DNA of 64,000 bases from Strigamia acuminata. Lineage: Eukaryota > Arthropoda > Chilopoda > Geophilomorpha > Linotaeniidae. Both the position numbers and the translations under genes were made by a program. Shown here in pieces: positions 10,418 to 22,668 of this stretch (the first letter of the stretch is position 1; each line of letters starts with the position of its first letter). Where the stretch lies: positions 1,676,501-1,740,500 of the forward strand of contig OX442320.1 of the NCBI GenBank assembly GCA_949358305.1, written 5' to 3'. Under the pieces are notes generated by a model. It saw only the letters and a list, made by a program, of their open reading frames with translations, had not been told where the DNA came from and made no database searches.

Positions 10418-12948
10418 GTTTTCTCTCCTCTCACAAATTCACGGCTGCAAATTGCGAAAAAGAAGATAAAATCTCGTTTGACAAAAAACACTTCGCTTTC
10501 AATTTTTCAAAAGAATAAAATTTTCAATTTTATCCCCCAGAAATACACAGAATTTTTCAACGTTTTATTGCCCAAATGACAAAAAATCAAATGAAAATGC
10601 ACAAGAATATCGAGTGTTTTAACAATCAAGGATGCTAAAACACACGAGCGACCTTGATCACGTATGAAAAACGTGACTCAAAAAGTCCTACACAAGTTTG
10701 AAATATTTTCGGCGATTCGTTTGGAACAAATTTCGCACGAAAACCACTATCAAATTTTAGCGTTAATAACTGACAGCCCTTGCAATGAGAGACTGACCAG
10801 TAACTAGCTTCAAAAAATCTAAATCTCCCCTGGTTATGCCAGTTATATGGAGATGCATGCATAAAATTAAAGAAAACACTAAAACGATTTGCAATAAAAT
10901 TCACTTTTACTAAATTTCCCCTAAGATTAGCATATGAAACAGCAATAACACCAAAAGAATACCCAAAACAATACCCTCATGCAAACAAAACCTCCAAAAT
11001 AAATGCACTGAATGAAAAAACACAAGAAAAGCAATAAATCCAGGGGCGAATCGACTTCTCAGCACAGCGCGTTGTGTTATCCAAATCCAAGATGGCGACC
11101 GTAGAATCCCGCTGATGACACACAAAAGTTCGCACTCGACGCAAGAGCTGTCCCAGTCGTGACTATTGTCACGTTGAACGGAGACACTCGTAGCAGACGA
11201 CGAATCACGAACGTATTGTTCTCCCGTCGCAACAAACACGCGAAGAAACGTATCCAAAACGAACCGGAAAAACTCACAGATTTCAGACGGAATCCTGGTC
11301 ACGTGTACCACAGAATCGTATTCGATGTTGCGGTCTGTCAACACCGAATAGAGATGAATGGGGTCGGGGCTATTTGAATTTCCCGCTTCTAAAAACTCAA
11401 GTGATCGTATTGTTAAATTCGTACGAAAACCGCGCTGAGAACACAAATCCGCACTGAAAACTATTGTTGAATGCATGGAACATTGATGGGAACACCGTTG
11501 ATTAATATCCAATGGAGTGCTGAATCAATGGCTAATCCAGGGAAAGGCTTAACTACTCACAACACATTGAAAACTAAGGTTGAAAATAGAAAACACGGGA
11601 GTAAACAAAAAACAACTTGTTTATTAAAAAGTTGGTTGAGAACTGAATAAAATACACTGATTACATTGGTTCCTGAGGAACCGCACATGCGCAGTGCCCG
11701 TTATGGCACACGCCAAGCCGATAGCGGCGAAATACAAAAACAAAAGAAACTCCGTTGTCATAGCAACGGAGGAAACGAAATCACAGCAAAGTTGTAGTTA
11801 CATAAAAACTGCACGAAAAAAGGATTGTGATATACTAAAATGACCACAAGAATACCAGGAATATTTAATATAATCACAACAATAAGATCTGAAAAGTAAA
11901 ACAATGCAAACGGAGCGAAAACAATGATCGTCAAGCAGACGATCGAGACAGCCAATCAGCGTCAAGCAAAATGATGCAATCAAAACATTTGAATTCCGAA
12001 CGGAATAAAAATGCAAAAAATAGCAAAGAATACAGGTGAAAATACTTCGAAATGAAATAATAAATAAGAATAATAGTATAATAAATTCAAAGCAAACGAT
12101 TACATCATCAAAATTGCCGATAAATCAACATGGCGCCCAACGGTCACCGAATCGGCGGCAAAACAACACAGTTTGAAAATACAAGTTTAAGATTTGAATA
12201 AAAACACCTGACAATGTTGAAATAAATATAGGAAATATTATTTCCTGAACAAAATCACACTATTTAATCAAAACTACACTGAAATGGATCGTAACACGAA
12301 CGAAACGAACATCGTCGGCCGCGCCCATATGGTGGCCGACGACGAACGTTCGTAACGTCGAAACGAAAACTCAATGACAAAATCTGAGCACACCAAACGA
12401 AAGAGCACACCGGAATTAGTACAAAACAATACTAAAACACAACAAAACTATCTTTAAAAGGTGAAAACGAAACGTTAGAAGTTCTGAAATAACAAGACTA
12501 GGAATTGAAAAATGACGTCACGCGTATAGCGTAACTGTGCTGCATTTCGACGAATGCACTCAAAAATGCCGTACAACAAGAAAAATGCATTAGAATTGAT
12601 AAAATAAAACAAAATACGTAATAAAATACCGAAAATATGTGACAATAAATTGAATTATCCCATTTCACAACACTAAAACACTAAATAACACTGAAAAAGT
12701 TTAATAAGGCACAAAATGATTTAATATGAAAAATCCTCAAAAGAAATTCAAACACATTAAATGCAAAATTTTCACAATAGTAAAAAAATCCTGAAAAACA
12801 CACAACATTAGTTTAATTGGAAATAAAACACTGAACAAAATTGCAATATAGCAGTAACTATTAATTCCACTCTGATTGCAACAACTTTGGTTGCAACAGA
12901 GAATTGCCGGCGAGAGAGAGAGAACACACAAAATGAGCTAGAAAACAG
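10418..12948 (-). other. BEL leader and LTR region, boundaries unresolved
   Basis: This stretch separates the start of BEL gag from the end of BEL pol. For a single BEL it should hold the 5' leader and one LTR. I see no second copy of any LTR-like segment in the window to fix the ends. It is AT-rich, contains a CCAAGATGGCGACC word near 11085-11101 and a primer-site-like TGGCGCCCAACGG near 12131 on the plus strand. Short open frames here show no recognisable domain. Confidence 0.45.
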
Positions 12949-15900
12949 TCAATCTAACTCCAAGATTCTAATATGTTTCACAGAGCGTCTTAGCTCTTTA
13001 CCATCTGGAAGTACTACACTCACAATGCGAATTAATCCGTCATCACCAGGAAAAATTTGTTTTATCCTGGCTAGAGGCCAAAAGTATGGGTTTGTTCCCA
13101 TTTTCTCTAGAAGAACAATCTGGTCCACTTTGGGGTTCTGAAACGACTTATCTCCTTTAATCTCATAAAAATTTCGTAGCTGCATCAGGTAACTCTTTTT
13201 CCATACACTCCAAAAATCCCAAAGGAATTGTCTTCTTTTCTTGTCTAGTTTCTTAAGATCACTTTTCTTGATAGCGTTCAAGGACTTATTTATCATGTAC
13301 TTGGGCATTCCTCCCGTGAGGAAATTCTCAGGTGAGAGGATTCTGCCGCCATTGATGTTTTCATGTACGTACGACAAAGGTCGTGAATTAATAACAGAAC
13401 TGACTTCCAAAACTAGAGTCTGAAGAGTTTCCAAGTCCACTGTATGTCGAAGTAAAACTTTTCGTAATTTGTCTTTGACAGATCTCACTAATCTTTCCCA
13501 CGCTCCTCCCATCCAGGGTGAGAGTGGTGGGATAAAAGTCCATATTATTCTTTTCTCGGAAAGAAATGTTTTGATGTCGATGTGACCAATCAATTTTTCC
13601 CATGACTGGATTTGTGTACTACCCTTTTCAAATGTTTTGCTGTTGTCGGAAAATACTTTTGCTGGACAACCGTAGCGAGCACAAAATCTTCTGAATGCCA
13701 ATAAGAATTTTTCTGTGGTCAAATCTTCGGAAACTTCAAGATGTAAGCTTCTCGTGACCATACAAGTGAATAATAAAATGTAGGTTTTCTTCAGTTTTTT
13801 CTTGTCTTTTCCAACGAAAATAGGTCCTAAGTGATCAATTCCCGTGTGTTGGAAAGGAGCTGATGGTGTTATTCTTTCCTTTGGTAATTCTCCAGTAGAA
13901 GGATTATTTCTTGCGAGTTTCGTCCTTCTGCAAATTGCACATTCTCTTATGACAGTCTGAACGGTTCTGCGTCCTCTGAGAATCCAAAATTTTTCACGAA
14001 CTCGGTATAACGTCTCGCTCAAATCTCCATGCATGAGATCGAGGTGAGTCTTGCGAATTATTAGTCTGGCTACCCAGCTTTCATTATGCAATAAAATCGG
14101 GTATTTTTCATCAAATGAGAGCAAAGACAATTTTAGTCTGCTGCGCAAACGCAAAAGTCCATCTTCATCGAGAAAATATTCAAAATTTTTCAAGGGGGAA
14201 GTTCTTCCTATTTCAGTCTTGTTTTCCACTGCTTCAATCTCTTTTCGGAAATAGATTCTTTGTGAAAGCTGCAGAATCCGAATTTGGCTGTATTCCATTT
14301 CGCTTTGAGCGAGATCTTCGCCGCAAAAACGATGAGATTTCCAGCGCATCATGAATGAAAATACTCGGACTAAACGGTTGAAACTTCTAAACCTCCTGAA
14401 AAACTTGCTTAAAAATGTCTCTTTTATTTGAATACTCAAAACTACTATTTTTCTTTCTTCTTCGGGTAATTGTTCTTGTACTATTTCTTTCTTTTCAATA
14501 GTAGAAACTTCCACGCCATTCCACCAAAGTTTATTGGCCATTAATGTTTTTGAGTTGTGTGGACGGGTCAATAGGTCAGCTGGGTTGAATTCGGTTGGCA
14601 CATGAGACCATTGCTCAGGCTTGGAAAAGGAAATAATTTCCTGAACACGGTTCGAGACATACGGCTTCCAAACGTTTTTGTCAGAATTAATCCAGGCGAG
14701 TGTGATAGTGGAGTCCGAGTAGTAACGAACTTCAGTGACAGGGTATCCAGGAAGAAAGTTCTCGAGCAGATATTTTGTCATTCTGACTCCAACCACTGCT
14801 GCTGTTAATTCGAGTCGAGGAAGAGTTACTTTTTTGGCTGGCGCAATACGGCATTTACTTAACAACAATGTTCTTTTGCCCTCCACGTTGACGACAAAAA
14901 TCGTGCAGCCAAATGCTTTTGTGCTGGCGTCACAAAAAACTTCTAGGATTATGTCCTGACCTGAATAAGTATTTAACCAACGTTGAACTTTTAGTTCCTT
15001 GAGTTGTTGGATGTCGGAATTCCATTCTTCAATTTCTTTTTTCTCTGAATCAAGAATCTTTTCATCCCATTTTTTCGTCCGAGCCCAGATCGCTTGAATG
15101 AGCAATTTCATTTGAAGAATCACAGGAGCCAAGAGTCCCATGGGATCGAAAATTGATGCTAAAAATGAGACAACTTCTCGCTTCGTAATCGGAATTTTTT
15201 CAATTTTCGGTATTTTAAGCATTATCATGTCCTTTTCTGTGTCCCAAAGTATGCCGAGCATTTTAATGATTCCAAGACTAGAAAACTCCTCGCCCCGCAT
15301 GTGGAATCCCTCTTTTTTCAAGTTGTCGAAGACGTCTTTACTGCAAGTCGCCCACTTCACAAGGGGAAGTTTACCGCTGTCTAAAATCATTTTTAACCTC
15401 TCGCAATGTGTCGTCGTGTCGGCTGGAAAATCTCCTCCAGATGTTAAGTCATCCATGAAAATTCCATCATCTAGCGCATCAACTTCTTTGGCGTGTGTTT
15501 TCTCGAATTGTTTTGCATGTTTTCGAATGGTTGCACATAGGAGGAATGGTGAGGAAATAACACCAAAGGGCACGACGATCATTCTCAGGATCATAATGTG
15601 ATTCCATAGGTTTTGCCACGAATAAGGCTGTTTAAAATAATCACGAGCCACCCACAGAAAGCGTAGAAAGTTTCTTTGAGTTGGGTTGATCATAACTTGA
15701 AGGAATGCTTGTTTAATATCTGCTATTATCGGGATGCAATAGAGACGGAATCTCACAATAACAAGAATTAAGTCAGGATTGAGGGAAGGTCCCGGAAATA
15801 AACAGTCATTGAGTGAAAGTTTTCCCTTCTTGGATGAAGACGCGTTGAACACTATTCTAAATTTGGAAGTATCTCGATCCTCTTTTATGACGGGATGGTG

Positions 15901-17490
15901 AGGTATATTATATATCCCCTTCTTGAGAAAACGTTCCTCCTTTGGGACTTCTTCCGCGTGATTTTCCTCGATGTACTGCCAAATCGAGTCGTCGTAACGT
16001 TTTTTATAGTCCTCATTTGCATCTATTCTTTTCAGCGTATTTGCAAGTTGATTCATCGCCAACTCCCAATTCGATTCTAACTCTTTCTCTTGTCCATTGA
16101 AGGGGAGCATCACTTCATAGCGTCCATCCTCCAAACGTTTTGTCGTGGATTCGAATCGGTCTCGAATAAAGTCGGAATCCTTCTCTCCCGAATCTATACC
16201 GATTGCCTCCAAATTCCAGAGTTTGTCCAATTTTTCATTTATATCAACGTTGCAAGTGTTGCAACACGTGGTTAAGTCGGCTTCATCATCAAACAAATCG
16301 ATGTTTCCAGCTGCACCGGTGAGAACCCAGCCAAATAAAGTGTTTATAAGGCCCAAATCCTCGTTGATTTTCTTCTTGCCGTCCTTTAGAATTTTCCACC
16401 AAACATCCACTCCTAATAAAATGTCAATTTGGGATGTTTTGGCGGGCAATTCTTCAGCCAACTCAAGATTTAATCCTTTCACTTTTTCTATTACCGTGGA
16501 GTTTAGAATTCCTTGCACTTTTGGTAGGTTTTCGACCGATAGCATTGTCATTTTGATTTCTTGCGTGTCATTTCTGCTTTTCAAAGTAACGTTAAAAACG
16601 TCATAATCCGTTGAAGCAGGAGTAGAATCATTGAAGCGTTGTGTCGTGGCCGAAATGCTGCCGCACTTTTTCAACTTGATTCTGTTTATCAACTCAGTTG
16701 TTATGAAAGATCGGTGGCTGCCTGGATCTATCATTCCTCGGATGTTGTGGGATCCTCCATTTTTGGTTTTGAGGTTCGCAGTGAATATCATTAATTGAAG
16801 AGTCGCGGAGATCGCGCACGAGACGTGTGTTGTCACTTGTGGCTCCTTGGGCTTCTCGACAACGCTTGATGAATTCTTTGCATCCGACTTCTTGCAAATG
16901 GTGGAGTGATGTCTTCCACCACAATGTTTGCAGGAAAACTTCACTTTACAGTCCCCGACGCGATGGCCAGTTCTGAAACAATTGAAGCAAAGCCTGTTTT
17001 TCTTGATCAATTCGATTTTTGCGTTGATCTCAATTTCTTTTTTGCAGGAACCATTAAGGTGATCCTCTTCGCAAAAAATGCACTTGATACTCTTCGTATT
17101 AGCAGGTTTGCTCTCTTGTTTTGTTTCCTGCTTGACTTTGGCACTGGTTGATTGCTTGGAATCCTGTGTCGCAGCGCAAGTCGTCATGGAACCTTTTTGC
17201 TTGCTTTTTTCGGCTTCAGTTTTTTCCTTCTTCACTTTTTCAGAATGAGATGAATTGTCAGTTCTTTCCGCCATAGCTACTTCTTTCAAGAAAAAGTCAA
17301 GTAGTGTCATAATGTTCTTGTTTTGAATTCCATGCACCTGATAAAAACGCAATGCCATCTGAGTTGGAAATTTGCTGATGATATCCGGCATGAGAAAAGC
17401 ACCTGAAGTTTGTATTGGTATTTTCAACTGCTCAAGGAGTCTGACGGTGGAAGAAATTTTGGTTAAATTTGTTCTTAACGCTTTAGTTGG
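12949..17490 (-). pseudogene. BEL/Pao gag C-terminus plus pol
   Basis: One long open frame of about 1,500 aa, lacking only the Gag N terminus found at 9728-10417. In order: Gag tail; three zinc knuckles (CIFCEEDHLNGSC, CFNCFRTGHRVGDC, CKHCGGRHHSTIC); an aspartic protease with DPGSHRSFI where D-S/T-G is usual; RT with ADIKQAF and FMDDLTSG; RNase H (FCDASTKAFG, LPRLELTAA, YSDSTITLAW); an integrase zinc region (CAICRRTK) and a D,D,E core (GIDHLGP, VFSDNSKTF, WMGGAWERLV); and a DUF5641-type C terminus. Gypsy-2 has cut it off from its own start, so it cannot be made normally. The protease change may have inactivated it earlier. Confidence 0.9.
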
Positions 17491-17494
17491 ATAG

Positions 17495-17964
17495 TGTTAC
17501 GTGGCCAACTGGCCAATAATGACCACGTAACTTATAACTGTTTTGATAAACATCATTTAATAACTAAGAGTGAAATGAACAGGAGTCAGAGTTTAGGTTG
17601 AAATATAAACTATGTTCTTTTATTCCTTAATTACAAATCATAAACTTAATTGAAATCATAAAACTAAACCTAAAACCAAAGTAAACATTAAGACTAAAGA
17701 CATGAATAACACCTTCTCTCTTATTTGTAAACTAATCATGCCATATACTGGCTGAAACATTAATCATTAGAAGTCCTGGGAAGACTGAGGTCTAAGAGTC
17801 AAAGTGGCTCTTTTATACCCAAGTCACCCCCCTGAGTTAGTTCTAATTGACTCGCCCGTGATGTCACCATCACGTACGCAGTCTAGTGATAGATTTTGAC
17901 AACTCTAATAACATTTGTGCTGGTTTGAGACGGTCGGCAGACGACGCGACTCAACCGCATGACA
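17495..17964 (-). repeat. Gypsy-2 3' LTR
   Basis: 470 bp, the partner of 9258-9727. Read on the minus strand it starts TGTCATGCGG and ends CCACGTAACA. The flanking ATAG at 17491-17494 completes the 4-bp TSD in BEL gag. Confidence 0.9.
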
Positions 17965-17990
17965 ACTCCCTCCTTTAATTTTTTGGTCTC
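17965..17990 (-). promoter_or_regulatory. Polypurine tract of Gypsy-2
   Basis: On the minus strand AATTAAAGGAGGGAGT abuts the 3' LTR. The same AATTAAAGG-type tract precedes the Gypsy-3 3' LTR at 31495. Confidence 0.75.
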
Positions 17991-18317
17991 CAAAAACCAA
18001 ACCAATCAAAATTTAGACTACCCCACGTGTTATTCATTCTAATAATCTCTATTTTAACATTAAATTACGAGTCATTCCCATGTGTTATTCATATCTTCAT
18101 GTCATTTAGTCATAAATAAAATTTACAAAAAAAAATTTCAATGTCAATCAATATATTTCAATGCCACACTAATTATTCATAATAACACTTTTTGGATTTT
18201 CTCATCTACATTATATTACTTTTTTTTTTTCGTTTTCAACATTTTCTATACAAAATTACACATTTTTAAGTAAAATACACAAAAAAAACAAAACAAAATT
18301 AAATTACAATTTAAAAT

Positions 18318-18494
18318 TTACACCGGAGGTTTAAGTTTTTCGGTCTCCTCCTTGAATGGCTCCAATGCCTTTTGGGCCAGTTCATATAGGATGCGATGTC
18401 TGAGATGAATCGGGTGCGCGTGACGCATCCAATCACGATCAATTATATATCTCAAGTTGATTCCAGTTGAATTCCAACTTAATATCCAATCTGT
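18318..18494 (-). pseudogene. Gypsy-2 ORF3 remnant, decayed ULP1-like protease C-terminus
   Basis: A 58-codon open stretch ending TAA between pol and the polypurine tract. It contains RYIIDRDWM, LRHRILYELA and LEPFKEETEK, which line up with RYVEDRDLM, LRLRFVYEIA and LPFELIKEED at the C terminus of the Gypsy-3 ULP1-like protein. The position where Gypsy-3 has the catalytic DSCG reads NSTG here, and everything upstream (His and Asp region, N terminus) is missing. An upstream TAG is at 18495-18497. I infer that Gypsy-2 once carried the same third ORF and lost most of it. Confidence 0.6.
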
Positions 18495-18756
18495 CTATTG
18501 TAGCTATTGTTCAAATTATTAAGTCTAAACTTATTAAATATTCGATGTGAAAATTTCCTAAGTTAATAATTTCAGTGCAGTTTCAAATAATCACGTTGAC
18601 TTCGTCTCAAATTCTCCGCATTATCAGATTTTAATTTAATTATTCCACAACAATACCTACTTTCACACGAAAACTCGTTGAAATAAAGTTTGTTAAGACT
18701 TAAATCAGGCTTTGTCTCAGGTCGCTACAATTTACTTGTGCTTTCTTTGACAAAAC

Positions 18757-21700
18757 CTAATAAAATGTGGTGTAATCACGTCGATCCTGCTTTCGTAGGC
18801 GGCGTGACCGGAAACTGCCAATTTCAGGTGGTCGCGCATGCGCGTCGTTGTCAACCGCACTTGCGACACCTGGTGACGGTTTCGGTAGTTGATTTTTCTC
18901 AGTTTTCGTCACAAGTTCGTTTTCGAATAGCCCTCGTAACGATATTTGGTCATCATCGTCAATGAAACGTTCTGTTGCTGCGGAAACAGGTCTGTTTGAC
19001 GAATTTTCGTTATTTTTCGTGACTATTTCATTCTGTTTGTCTGTTTCTGTCAAATCTTCGGCAAATGTAACCTTTTTAGATGTTAAAGGTTTCATGATGT
19101 CATCTGAGATTTCTTCTCTTGCCTTGTATGGTTTTAATCGCTCTATGTTTACAATATCCATTTTCTTACCTGACGAACTTCGAATTTCGTAATCATTTGG
19201 CGCTGTTCTTCGCACTATCTCATATGGACCAGAGAATTGTGGCAGTAGTTTCTCGCTCAAACCAACCTTTCTATTTGGTGTTTTCAAATATACTAGCTCT
19301 CCTAGATCGAATTCCACATGTACTCTGTCCAAATCAAAGCGTTTCTTGCTTTTTTCACCTTGTTCTTGTATCCGTTCATTAGAAATTCTCCTTGCTTCCC
19401 TGATAAATCTGGAAGTACGCAAAGTGAATTCTTTTCGAGGAAGGTTTAAGTTGACATCCACGTTGAGATCAGCTTCATAGCCTCGCATTAAATAATAAGG
19501 GGAATAACCGGTTGTTTCATGGACTCCAGTATTATAAGAGAAAAGAAGAAATGGCAAAAATTCATCCCAATCCGTGTGATCTTTATTTACATAATTCTGC
19601 AACATTTTTGCTAATGTTGCATTAAATCTTTCCGTGAGCCCATTTGTTCTTGGATGGTATCCGGAAGTGCTCTTGTGGACGGATTTGAATAATGCAGATA
19701 TCTCCTTAATCATCTCATTTCTGTATTCTGTTGCCTTATCACTCAAAATCTCTCGTGGGCTTCCTTCTTTCACCATGACTTCATAAACAAGTGCTTTCGC
19801 CGCTTCAAGAGCTGTGCAAGCTGGTGCTGCTCTAGCTATTGCAGTGCGTGACAAATAATCCGTAATAATGAAAACATACTTGTTTCCTGTATCAGATGTT
19901 GGAAAACTTCCTAATGTGTCTATGGCGACTCTTTCAAACGGTCTCGACACTGTCGACCACGGTTGCATCAATCCTTTTGGTGGCGTTGTCATAGTTTTTG
20001 CACTTGCACACGATGAACATGAGAGTACGTGATTCCTCACGTCCCTATAGATCTTAGGCCAGAAGAATCTTGTTCTTATTCTCTTCCACGTTTTGTTAAG
20101 GCCTAAATGAGCTCCTGTAAGACCGTCATGCATTTCAACTAATACGCACCTGCGTAAATGCTGCGGAACATACAACAATTCTTCCGTGTTTAAGGAATCA
20201 AATTTCTTCTTCTTAAACAATGTGTCGCCTTGAAGTACGAATTGCTTTAGCGTTCGTCTTCTGTTGCGCGGAAGTTGCTCATTTTTCTGCAAGGTTGTGA
20301 TGATTTCCAAAATCTTCTGATCTTTGCGCTGCTCAGCAGGCAAATTGAGATTCTCGAGAGCTAATGAAGGCATTTCTATGATTTCTTCTCCACCAACCTC
20401 TTCTGGAATTCTACTTAATGCATCGGCATCTGTGTGTTTCTTGCCCGACTTATGCAGTACATCATAATCGTAATCAACCAATTGCAGACTCCATCGTGCT
20501 AACCTACCATTTGGATTCTTGACGCTTTTCAGCCATTGCAGGGCTGAATGGTCCGTGATGATGGTAAACTTCTTCCCGTACAAGTAAGGTCGATACTTCT
20601 CTATGCCAAACAATATGGCGAGACATTCTCTTTCCGTCGCGGTATAGTTTTGTTCGGCTTGGCTCAGCAACCTACTTGCATAACATATAACGTGCTCCTG
20701 ATTGTTGATCTTCTGCTTCAGGATAGCTCCCAGACCGTAAGCACTAGCGTCCGTCGATATTATAAATGGCTGTGCGAAATTGGGGTGAGCCAGCACAGGT
20801 ACCGTTACCAAAGCTGTTCTTAGTCGCTTAAATGCTTTTTCATGAGGCGGTCCCCAGTCGAATTTCTCGTCTTTCTTCGTAAGGTTGACCAAGGGTTTGG
20901 AAATATCAGCAAATCCTAAAATGAATTTTCTATAATATGAACACAAACCCAAAAATCCCCTTAATTGCTTGACATTTCGTGGCACCGGAAACTTTGCCAC
21001 TGACTCGAGATTTCGTGGATCTGGTGAAATGCCTCCTGAATCAATCACATGTCCGAGATACCGGATGGTATTGGTCCCGAAAGTACATTTACTTAGCTTC
21101 ACCTTCAAGTTCGCAATTCGCAGTTTTTCGAAAACTGAGTCCAAGTCTTGTAAATGTTGCTCAAATGTTTTAGAAAAAATTATAAGGTCGTCAAGATAGG
21201 CTATACAGACCTTTCCAAGAAGGTTGCCCAATACTTTATTCATCAATTTTTGAAACGCGGCCGGGCTATTACATAACCCCATTCCGAGGACATTAAATTC
21301 ATAGTGTCCGGTTGAAGTGGTGAACGCTGTCTTTTCTCGGTCTTGTTCATTTATTTCAACTTGATGGTATCCTTGGATCAAATCCATCATCGAGAAAAAC
21401 TGGGCCCCTGCCAATTGATCTAAGGTGTCATCTATCCTTGGCAGTGGGTACACCATTTTCTTTGTAATCGCGTTCAACCTCCTCCAATCAACACAAAACC
21501 TCCATTTGCCGTCTCTTTTCTTGATGAGCAATACTGGCGCGCTCCAAGGACTTTCCGATTCCCTAATGACTCCTTGTTCTAACAATTTCCTTGTTTCCTC
21601 AGCTTCTACTTCTTTTTCTGCGATTGATCGTCTATACGGCTGCAAGTGAATAGGATCATGGTCACCTGTATCTATCTTGTGGCTAAAGTTGGTTACTCTT

Positions 21701-22668
21701 CCTAAATCTGTATCTGAAATGGCAAACCTGTCCTTATTCTTTTGGAGTAGCTGCTTTATCTGCTCTTGTTGACTCTTATTCATCTTATCTTTGGCTATTG
21801 AAGAGTCAAAGTCAAAGCAATGTGCTTGCTTTTCATCCAACCCTCCAATGCCTTTGGCAGTTGAGGAGTTAGAGTCAAAGCAATTTACTTGCTTTTCATC
21901 AAATAACCCAATTTCAATGATATAATGTGCCTTACCAATCGCAGACTTCTCCTGTAGAAATATGGACTTTGATGTTGGATTTGCCACTCGAATTACGCCT
22001 TTGCCGTTCTCAAATCTCGTCAATGTCTTGCAACAGAGAATTCCAAACCTATCGATTACATTACCTAAAGGTTCCAAAAACATTTCTGTTGTTAAAGCTT
22101 TACTTAAATTAACTGGAACTACGCATTCGTGCATTGGTGGAATTGCTATATTTTTTGTCACTCTTGCTACATAATTCTGATCCACATATGTCTTATTCAT
22201 CGGGAAAACTGCTTCTACTCCACTATTTCGGCCCACAAAGATTTTTTGTAAGTCATAATCGACAACACATCTCGCAAATGTCATAAATGGGTCACCCAAT
22301 AAAAGCTGGTAATTGAAATCCTTAACTATTAAAACTTCAACTGCATACTGCAATTGTCCTATGTGAATGTTCAAATTTATCTTGCCCACTGGAGTTATTA
22401 AGTCATTACCTATTCCTCGCAATCTAATGTTTGGCGTAGGCGTGTAATTCAACTGCAAAGCTTCTGCTATTTCTTCACTCAAAAGGTTACTTTTTGCTCC
22501 AGTGTCCATGACTGCCTTTATTTCCAAATTTTTTACAATTACTGGGATTTCCAACAATGACTCCGAAATTTTTACGTCGATTATAGTGATGTTATCCTTT
22601 TTCCATCTTCTCTTCTTCTTCTTACTTCTATTTGGATGGTAACAATTTCTCTGTGGCCGTTCAGCTAG
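18757..22668 (-). CDS. Gypsy-2 pol polyprotein
   Basis: About 1,300 aa, open throughout. It overlaps the gag stop in the -1 frame at GGAAAACTAG and has no usable ATG at its start, so it is expected to be made by -1 frameshifting. Domains: aspartic protease (VMDTGAKSN near residue 55), RT (YLDDLIIFS near 490), RNase H (STDASAYGLGAI), integrase zinc region (HLGLNKTWKR to CSSCASAK) and a D,D,E core (AIDTLGSF, LSDKATEY, GLTERFNA). Very similar to Gypsy-3 pol. Although the ORF is intact, its gag is split, so the element as a whole is broken. Confidence 0.92.
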   Translation of the reverse strand, partial: LAERPQRNCYHPNRSKKKKRRWKKDNITIIDVKISESLLEIPVIVKNLEIKAVMDTGAKSNLLSEEIAEALQLNYTPTPNIRLRGIGNDLITPVGKINLNIHIGQLQYAVEVLIVKDFNYQLLLGDPFMTFARCVVDYDLQKIFVGRNSGVEAVFPMNKTYVDQNYVARVTKNIAIPPMHECVVPVNLSKALTTEMFLEPLGNVIDRFGILCCKTLTRFENGKGVIRVANPTSKSIFLQEKSAIGKAHYIIEIGLFDEKQVNCFDSNSSTAKGIGGLDEKQAHCFDFDSSIAKDKMNKSQQEQIKQLLQKNKDRFAISDTDLGRVTNFSHKIDTGDHDPIHLQPYRRSIAEKEVEAEETRKLLEQGVIRESESPWSAPVLLIKKRDGKWRFCVDWRRLNAITKKMVYPLPRIDDTLDQLAGAQFFSMMDLIQGYHQVEINEQDREKTAFTTSTGHYEFNVLGMGLCNSPAAFQKLMNKVLGNLLGKVCIAYLDDLIIFSKTFEQHLQDLDSVFEKLRIANLKVKLSKCTFGTNTIRYLGHVIDSGGISPDPRNLESVAKFPVPRNVKQLRGFLGLCSYYRKFILGFADISKPLVNLTKKDEKFDWGPPHEKAFKRLRTALVTVPVLAHPNFAQPFIISTDASAYGLGAILKQKINNQEHVICYASRLLSQAEQNYTATERECLAILFGIEKYRPYLYGKKFTIITDHSALQWLKSVKNPNGRLARWSLQLVDYDYDVLHKSGKKHTDADALSRIPEEVGGEEIIEMPSLALENLNLPAEQRKDQKILEIITTLQKNEQLPRNRRRTLKQFVLQGDTLFKKKKFDSLNTEELLYVPQHLRRCVLVEMHDGLTGAHLGLNKTWKRIRTRFFWPKIYRDVRNHVLSCSSCASAKTMTTPPKGLMQPWSTVSRPFERVAIDTLGSFPTSDTGNKYVFIITDYLSRTAIARAAPACTALEAAKALVYEVMVKEGSPREILSDKATEYRNEMIKEISALFKSVHKSTSGYHPRTNGLTERFNATLAKMLQNYVNKDHTDWDEFLPFLLFSYNTGVHETTGYSPYYLMRGYEADLNVDVNLNLPRKEFTLRTSRFIREARRISNERIQEQGEKSKKRFDLDRVHVEFDLGELVYLKTPNRKVGLSEKLLPQFSGPYEIVRRTAPNDYEIRSSSGKKMDIVNIERLKPYKAREEISDDIMKPLTSKKVTFAEDLTETDKQNEIVTKNNENSSNRPVSAATERFIDDDDQISLRGLFENELVTKTEKNQLPKPSPGVASAVDNDAHARPPEIGSFRSRRLRKQDRRDYTTFY

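Noticed and set aside
10910-11512. Minus-strand ORF of 200 aa in the BEL leader region
   Set aside because: Low-complexity translation with no similarity to Gag or Pol and no conserved context; treated as noncoding leader or LTR.
12949-22668. One composite element with the 470-bp repeats as BEL LTRs
   Set aside because: The 470-bp repeats lie inside the BEL gag frame with a CTAT duplication and adjoin the Gypsy-2 primer site and polypurine tract, so they belong to Gypsy-2.
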